Shown here piece by piece: positions 57,137 to 64,000 of a stretch of DNA of 64,000 nucleotides. The position numbers and the translations under genes are program-made. Origin of the DNA: Ceriagrion tenellum (taxonomy: Eukaryota; Arthropoda; Insecta; Odonata; Coenagrionidae); contig OY720634.1 in the NCBI GenBank assembly GCA_963169105.1, positions 152,217,584-152,281,583 on the forward strand, read 5' to 3'. The notes under the pieces are model-generated. The model did no database searches, was not told where the DNA came from, and saw nothing but the letters and a program-made list of their open reading frames with translations. How positions within the stretch are numbered: position 1 is the first letter of the stretch; the number at the start of each line of letters is the position of its first letter.

Positions 57137-58735
57137 CATCAACAGCTTACTACAAATAAGAACACATCCATTTTTATAACATGCCTTCTTCTATAATGCA
57201 TTTTGTATTCATTTTTATTAATTGTATTCCACATACCCAATGAAAACCACGATAAAATAGTAGCTAATACGTTTCAAGATTTAATTGTCGTAAATTTCGC
57301 ACGGATGGCGGATATTTTCGCTTTATATTCACTTATGGACGGTTGCTAGAACGTTCAAGTATGGAAACCATTTTGCTATGGAATTCATAAGAGTATTTGC
57401 GTTGCAGGGACACGTCTACTAGCTGCATAACTTATGTACTAATAGTTCATTGCTTCGAATGTTTGATCTAATCTACCATCGCTGAACATAATTTATAGTG
57501 GTTTGATTGTTCAGTATTCAATACACATAACTATAATTCAGTCAGAGTAAATAGTCCCAAAACAACTTTTGTCCCAAAACAACTATTTTATCAAGTTATT
57601 AAGTCTCCAAGCGGTTCATTGCGCGTCCGCCATCTTGGCTACTTCTTGACCTCCTAACTTAATTCCATAAGTTAGGAAGCCATTTGTTAAACCAATAAAT
57701 TTATGGAATGTTCTTTGACGCTTATCGAATGGTTGCTCTCATTATTCTATGGAATACTTATGTGTCGTTCTTGCAGCTTATCATTACTCATTCATTCCGT
57801 CATGCTATTCTAAGGAAAGTACGTAATGAGGAGGGATAACCAAAATGACTGTTATTTCGATTGGAGAATATTAGGATAGTGAGTGCTGACGTAATTCCCT
57901 CGTCATCTGCCTCAACGAGTTGCTTCCTTTTGATTGTTTCCTACTCATACACAGATATATATACTTCCTACCTCCCGACAACACCGCGACAATTCATTCG
58001 CGGATCCAGCAGACGACTCTCGCTTCTACAGGTTAGAAGTTGCTCGCGGGGAACGAAACGGTTAAACAAAACGCTATCGCTGCTCAATCGCGATTACGTT
58101 TAGGCTTAATTCGCCGGAGCATCCACACAATAAGCTCAAATCTTCCCGTCGCTCTTGTTGAGTTTCGCATCAATGTTTAAGCTGGTGTGCCATACCATTC
58201 GAGAGGAAGGTGGTGCTGTGAGCGATTAGGTGGTTCATTTTTCGCGGCGGGTGCTTTGGTTCCCCCGCACACCATCACTTTCCGCTCCGACGAGTTTTGT
58301 GCGTTTTTCTTCGGCATCGTCTTGAGGAATCTTACTGAATTGGCGACCCTTTCAGGTGGACGACGAGTCACCTCAGCTTTTTATTCATTGAGGTTGTCCT
58401 TGAATGATTTTGCTTCATTTACCTAAAAAAATATACAAAATGTCGTGATACATATAATGAAGTGAACACCGTAAGAAAAAAAGACAATTTTTTTATGTGG
58501 CCTAACGGGTACTCTGGGAATGTGCCGTGACTCAGTTATGCTGTGCGGTAAATAAATGATTATTGTTAGTAATCAGATTATTCACAATTTTTTCATTCAT
58601 CGGAGTTTCTCTTTTATAAGAGAGCAATGCATTGAAACACAATACAATAAAAAGATTGCATGCATTTATGAATAACTGCACCTTTAAGTATCTCTTCATA
58701 CGCCACCTCTTCCTTTTCTTTCTTTTTTCTATTCG

Positions 58736-59016
58736 TTGGGAAGTTCTTTCCATTTATCTTCTCAATGTAATCAGGCCAATTATACTAGTCCCTGGTTGGT
58801 AGACAACCATCAGCATACTCACTTCTTTGGAAAGCCTCCCCGAAATCCAAGTCTGGCCTGCTTAACACCGTCGCACACTTCTTTTTCCTTCCATACTATT
58901 TCTCTACCACTCACTTTTACCTCCTGGCTCAACACGGTCCCCACGCATTCTCCCACTTTTTAAACGAACTCCTCGTTGGTATCATCATATATGTTCCTGA
59001 GGGAGACTCTTTTCCC
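58736..59016 (-). mobile_element. Possible RTE-type LINE linker fragment (copy in A')
   Basis: Copy of 27340-27620, apparently identical over the open part. Confidence 0.33.
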
Positions 59017-59106
59017 GGTGTAGTAACTTTAATTTTTTGCTTAATTGTATTCTATTCTTAGCTTAGGCATTATTTGGGGGTCAGTTTGGGGTGAAATTTG
59101 TAGTTA

Positions 59107-59130
59107 ATATATATATATATATATATATAT
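59107..59130. repeat. (AT)12 microsatellite (copy in A')
   Basis: Same length as at 27711-27734. A fast-evolving repeat of equal length in both copies supports a young duplication. Confidence 0.95.
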
Positions 59131-59735
59131 CCCCCAATATTTCGAAGGAGACTATTTTTTAAATGTGAAAACTCGGAAATACGAAGTTTCCGGGCTCATT
59201 TTTCGTCACTCTGCTTAAAAATCTCAATGAGGTTATTGAATTAAGATGGTTAAATTGAATATTATATGGAAAATGGAGAAGATTTTCGATCATTCCGCGA
59301 TCGTCGATTACTCTCGGAAGGTTTTCAAAATCCATCCGCCTACCTGGGGCTAACCCGGTAGTCTATGACCCCCAAGCTCCAAATAAAAATATTCAAATTA
59401 CGCCTATGATCCTTAGTGGCCCTTATATTGGCAGAAGATGAATGATACCTAGGAATAGGAATGGTCTTGCCGAAAAAAATAATCCAACCGGTAATTAGTT
59501 GAAATCAATTTAGTTTAAACTAAATCTAAGAGAGCTTCTTTTTCGAGACGCCGAAGTGTACGCAAATTCTGCGCTCGAACGACGATGAATAGAACAATGT
59601 GTTGAGGTGGAACATTCGAAATTACCCATCGGAAGCATTCTTTGGATTATTTCGATTTTGGCATGGCGATTGCCGATGATAGCCAACAATTGAACGCAGC
59701 AGCTGGCGATTCATTCATTCATTGGTTGTTCAATC

Positions 59736-60374
59736 CTAAGATTGCTAGGCTGCTGACATCCACCCGTCCCTATCTAATGCTAGTTCCTTTACCTCCTAGT
59801 ATCTCTTCTTCCGATATACTTTCCTCTTTATTTGGTCCATGAAATTATTCCTTGGTCTTCCTCTCGGGACTTTTCCCTCTATTTTTACCTTCAGTTATGT
59901 TCTTCACAAACCCGTTGTTAGAGTGCGTCCAGTCCTTCTCTTCTGTATGGTGTTCCATATGGTCCCTTCCTCTTATGCTCTTTTGTACACTTCATCATTT
60001 CTTATTTTTTCCATCCATTTTATCTTCAGCATCCTCCTACAGCACCAGGTTTCGAAGGATTCTAGTCTACTCTGGTCAACTTTTCCAATGGTCCATGTTT
60101 CCAATCCATAGAGTGCTACGCTCCACACGAATGTTATCACGTACTGCATCCTGGTTTGTAGTCCTATCTTCTTTGAACACAGCAGTTGTCTTTTTATCAT
60201 GAACATCTTCTTAGCTTGGGCCATTCTCCCCTTGATGTCCGTCGTACTTCTTCCGTCCCACGTGATGGTTCTTCCGAGATAGGTGAATTTTGCCCATAAT
60301 GAATAATGCCCATTTGCTCTAATTTCTCTTCTCTCAGGGTGACTTCTACATTCAGCTTCTCTCTCCTTCATACG
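59736..60374 (-). pseudogene. RTE-type LINE C-terminal region (copy in A')
   Basis: Copy of 28340-28978. The 132-codon frame (60371-59973) differs by one residue that I can see (L to M before QYVITF). Upstream sequence on the minus strand differs from the first copy because of the 240-bp segment. Confidence 0.8.
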
Positions 60375-60445
60375 AGGATTTTAATCTTCGCCGTATTTTT
60401 AATGTTGTATTTTTTGTGAAGTTGGCGATAACCAAGTTCAGTAAA

Positions 60446-60685
60446 TGAAATGAAACGGAGCAGAAATTTGATTTGGACGCATGTGCTGTCAGCATATGGA
60501 AGTTGGCAGTAAATAGAAACGTAGAAATGAAGACAATCGTCAATTTTGCATCAATTCAGCCTGACGTATGACGCCGTGTTAACTTTATGTATGTTATTGT
60601 GATTGATTTTAATATCACCATTCATGTAAACATGACGTGACGTCGTTAAGACAAACATCGCGTATTGTTGTCCTTTTTTCGGCTC
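60446..60685. other. 240-bp segment present only in block A'
   Basis: Lies between GTTCAGTAAA and GCCCACGAAG, which are adjacent in block A at 29041-29060. No inverted ends or target duplication are visible. It could be lost from block A or gained in A'. It contains no recognisable element. Confidence 0.85.
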
Positions 60686-63123
60686 GCCCACGAAGAGGAC
60701 ATTCGCCGGCTGTTTCATCAAGTCCAAATCACCTCGGCGTGGCGATCGCCGTCAACCGCCAGCCATCGTCGTAAGTCGAAAGCACCCTTTGTATCCATAA
60801 TAGTCGAAGTCGAATGTAGTTATCGAATTTGTCCGATAAAAATATTTTAAAACTCAAGCTTATCACCACAGAGCATTTGCGAACTTAACATTTTCCTTGA
60901 CTGACATAGGGATGCCACATAGACATCAATATACATATAAGACAACTCGACGTTTTTCAGTCGTGACATCGAAAACATCGAGTAGTAAAATAATCCGATG
61001 AAAATTGAGTGTGTGGTGAGTATTTTTATATACATCGAACAATCGACTACTCGATTTTTTTAGCCGATATGGCATCCGTAGACTGACGCCTTAACTGAAG
61101 GTGAATTGAAAAAAAAAAAATCGCCAAGTAATAATCGACGTTCCTCTGTTGTTTAGCGCTCATCGACTTTGATCCCGATCTGTTTTTAAGTGCGCTATCT
61201 ATTGAACAGGGATTGAAACACAAATGGAAAGCAAGTACGCTCTTATGTTGCGAAGTTTATTCGCCCATTACAGCGAATGGAAAGCGCTCATTGAAATCGA
61301 AGTTCTGGTTATTCTATGACTCAATGATCTGCGTCGATTGAAGTGACTCTTCGTTAAAATTTCCAGCAGTAAATTGTCTAGTTTTAGTTTAGTAGTGTAG
61401 TAATAGTTAGTTAATGTCATTCACTCCGTGTTCCAGCTACTTAGTATTGAAAACAAATGTTCTCTGTTTCACTTGGATAGCTTAAGCAAATCTTATTCCC
61501 AGCTAATTTCTTTTGCAAACTGAATTCACGAGAACAGGTGAATCATGGGGAAAAGTTTTAAAAATCTAATTTAACGTTTAATTTTAACAGACAAGTTGGA
61601 GGTGCAAGTTATAGTTCCAGCGAGCAACTTTCGACGAAATTGCAGGTGTGAACAACATTTCAAGTCGACTTATAGAACTTTAAAAACTTCCGGTGAAGCC
61701 GCTTGAAGAACCGTATTGTTGCCAGCGTAAACGGCAATCAGTCTGCCGCTGTGCTAACATGTGAAAATATTTCGTCACGGTAAACTCTCCGGAAGTTCTT
61801 GTAGAAGTGGCTTGCAAAAGTTATTTGCTAGTTTATACCTCCCTTAATATAAAAGATGACATCTTTGCTAGAAAAAATGCGTATTTCCATAAAATAACGG
61901 AAACAACGTGCATATTCAGTAGCTTTCATCTAAGAGAAAATAATTTCCTGAAGACCGTATGCGAAATATTGACATGATAAGGCATATACAATCAGCTCTT
62001 TAATCCTTTCGATTTGAATTCGATTTCCTATATGATTTTTTATAGGTTTTTACAGGATTTTTTAAAACATTTCTTTATCCTTTTTATGAATGCAAGCCAA
62101 TGCGTTTCATTTTGCAAACGCATTTATTTCTGGAGGCAAAGAAAGACCTGGTGATGTAATTTAAGGACCGTCATTGTGTACTCCACGACAAAACACGGTG
62201 TGCGTTATTATTCAAAATGAAAAACATTCTCATGGGGATCTAGGTTCTGATGGATATGAACTAGAACATGCTTTCCATTGGAAATAATTTTTAACAAATT
62301 AATATTAAAATCTGGATTTACAGCCATGGTTCCGCCCAATCTAAGTATATTTGGAGTTTGTGGTCGACCTTTACGATAAATAGCTACAAAATCAACATTT
62401 GGCGAATCTTATTGCATCTTCTAGCATAAAATATTTCTTCAAGGAAGATTCAATTCAGGCTACTCTTATGATTTAAAACGTAACAACGGAAGAATAATTT
62501 TTTCCGATTCAAAGTAATTTATATCCCATCATATAAAGAGATATCAATCTGATATTTATTTTTCTCGCTTTCTGTGTCAGTTTTTACTATTTAATTCTTT
62601 TTTCTAATCTTTTGAACTTTATTTTTGGCAAACTGACATGAGTAGGTATTATGGCTGAGCGACCTCAGTGCGTGCGATCTTTTTAAGGTAGTTTGAGCGA
62701 AATATCATTTTACCGAGAAATCGATGAGATTTGGTATTATTTTAAAGAAAAACATATCATTCTTCCATTGACATAAGAAAGTCAATGCCTTACCACATTA
62801 CTTTTCGAGATATTTGCTATAAGATACCAGCCATTTTACTTGGGAAATTGTACGTGTATGCACTCCAGAGGAACATAATTTAATAAAAGAGGAATTTTCA
62901 ACACCTAAATCTCGTCAAAAAATCAACAGTTTGTAGTTTATGTGTTTTCTCAAGTATTTTTGAAAATTAATCATATTGTCACCGCAGTAAATTCTTCGGA
63001 ATTAAAGGAAACTTTCCGTTTTGATGGAGTTTCAAACGTACCGCGTTAAAAAAATGAGTCAAGTTAAAGGTCTATTAGGATATTTTCATTTGATTACTTA
63101 CCATTTATGTCATGCATAACTAT

Positions 63124-63782
63124 ATAACATGCCAGTAAACTGTGAAAATTATACGAGTGTGAAAATAATTGAAGGTGTAATAGGAAAAGTGAAAAGCTAC
63201 CGGTACCTACGAACGATGGTGACAGATGACTGGAGAAGTATTGCAGAAATAAAAGCAAGGATAGCAATGGCAAAAGAGGCCTTCAGCCAGAAGAAAAACT
63301 TGCTATTCAATAAAAGCCTGGATCTGGAGCTGAGAAAGAGACTAGGTAAATGCTATTCATGGAGCGTTTTCATGTATGGATGTGAAGCTTGGACATTAGG
63401 TAAGAGGGAAAGGAATAGAATAGAAGCTTATGAAATGTGGGTGTGGAGAAGGATGGGAAAAGTAAGATGGGTTGATACGATGAGAAATGAAGATGTTTTG
63501 AGCAAATTAAAAGAAGGAAGATCGCTCCTAAAGGAAATAAGGAAAAGGAAAGGAAACTGGTTGGGCCATGTGATGAGAGGGAGAAGTATAATAACTGCGG
63601 CACTTGAGGGTTCAATTGAAGGAAAGAAAAAGAGAGGAAGGAGAAGAATTAAATTGGTGGATCAGGTGAAGAACATCAGCTATGATGAAGCAAAGAAGGA
63701 AGCTCGGGACAGAAGCGGATGGAGACAGCAGTGGTGTACGGGACTTGCCAGCTGGCAGAACACCAGATGATGATGAACTATA
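63124..63782 (+). pseudogene. RTE-type LINE C-terminal region, plus strand (copy in A')
   Basis: Copy of 31487-32145; the 213-codon frame is open (63129-63770), with WSVFMYGCEAWTLGK and NWLGHVMRG. Same GATGATGATGA tail. Confidence 0.85.
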
Positions 63783-64000
63783 TTATAGCACCATCAATTT
63801 TGCAAAATTTAATCCGTGTGTCGCACAGCTGATTTAGTCAAAACGAATAATTCGAATATGGTCTCTGTTATGATTAGGGAACTATCTCGCTCGCACTACC
63901 TTAATACGAATAGATGTAATAGACCTGTGCGCCGCCGCGCCGCCAATGAATTGTGTGCGGCTCGCCGCCGGTCCTTGATGTCGGCGGCGCGGCGCGGCGC

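Larger units (their letters stand above)
55068..64000. repeat. Block A': second copy of the duplicated array flank
   Basis: Near-identical copy of 23672-32363 in the same orientation, joined to the satellite at the same base. It runs off the window inside the GC-rich patch. It has a 240-bp segment (60446-60685) absent from the first copy. Stretches not listed separately (55068-55587, 55642-55985, 56197-56653, 57137-58735, 59131-59735, 60686-63123) hold no gene that I can support. Confidence 0.96.

Overview
The window is eukaryotic and almost certainly from an arthropod, most likely an insect. It is AT-rich and made of long satellite DNA and transposable elements. These are a Ty1/copia element with an initiator-tRNA-Met half-molecule primer site, a CR1-type LINE with an SGNH-esterase ORF1, several RTE-type LINE remnants and a Tigger/pogo transposon. 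There is no bacterial-style gene organisation, no rRNA or convincing tRNA gene, no CRISPR array, and no host gene that I can call intact. The species cannot be named from the sequence.

Layout: (1) 1-23671 is a head-to-tail satellite array (array 1) with a unit of about 4.59 kb: four full units and one truncated terminal unit. The second unit is split by a complete minus-strand Copia element (8414-12758, 101-bp LTRs). (2) 23672-32363 is block A, a unique-looking flank holding LINE fragments, a 242-bp MITE-like element, a (TA)n run and a GC-rich patch. (3) 32364-44730 is a transposon-rich spacer. It has a 2,285-bp Tigger/pogo element with perfect TA duplication, a minus-strand RTE-type LINE interrupted by a full-length plus-strand CR1 LINE whose two ORFs are open, and a decayed plus-strand RTE endonuclease region. 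(4) 44731-55067 is array 2 of the same satellite: one diverged partial unit, one full unit, one unit truncated by a deletion, and a terminal fragment. (5) 55068-64000 is block A', a near-identical second copy of block A joined to the satellite at exactly the same base.

The main result is the structure and origin of the satellite. Each 4.6-kb unit has two parts. About 2.9 kb is made of very degenerate monomers spaced about 110-120 bp apart. About 1.7 kb is complex sequence with an almost invariant 100-bp GC-rich island and, on the minus strand, a decayed coding fragment. That fragment resembles the conserved bestrophin chloride-channel segment around the NPFG-acidic-DFE-NW-DR motif. The best-preserved fragments sit in edge units, and interior units share degraded versions, as expected if a captured exon was amplified and homogenised from a damaged copy. 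The repeated array-plus-flank arrangement suggests unequal exchange between arrays. All statements rest on reading the sequence by eye. Identities and homologies were not computed.
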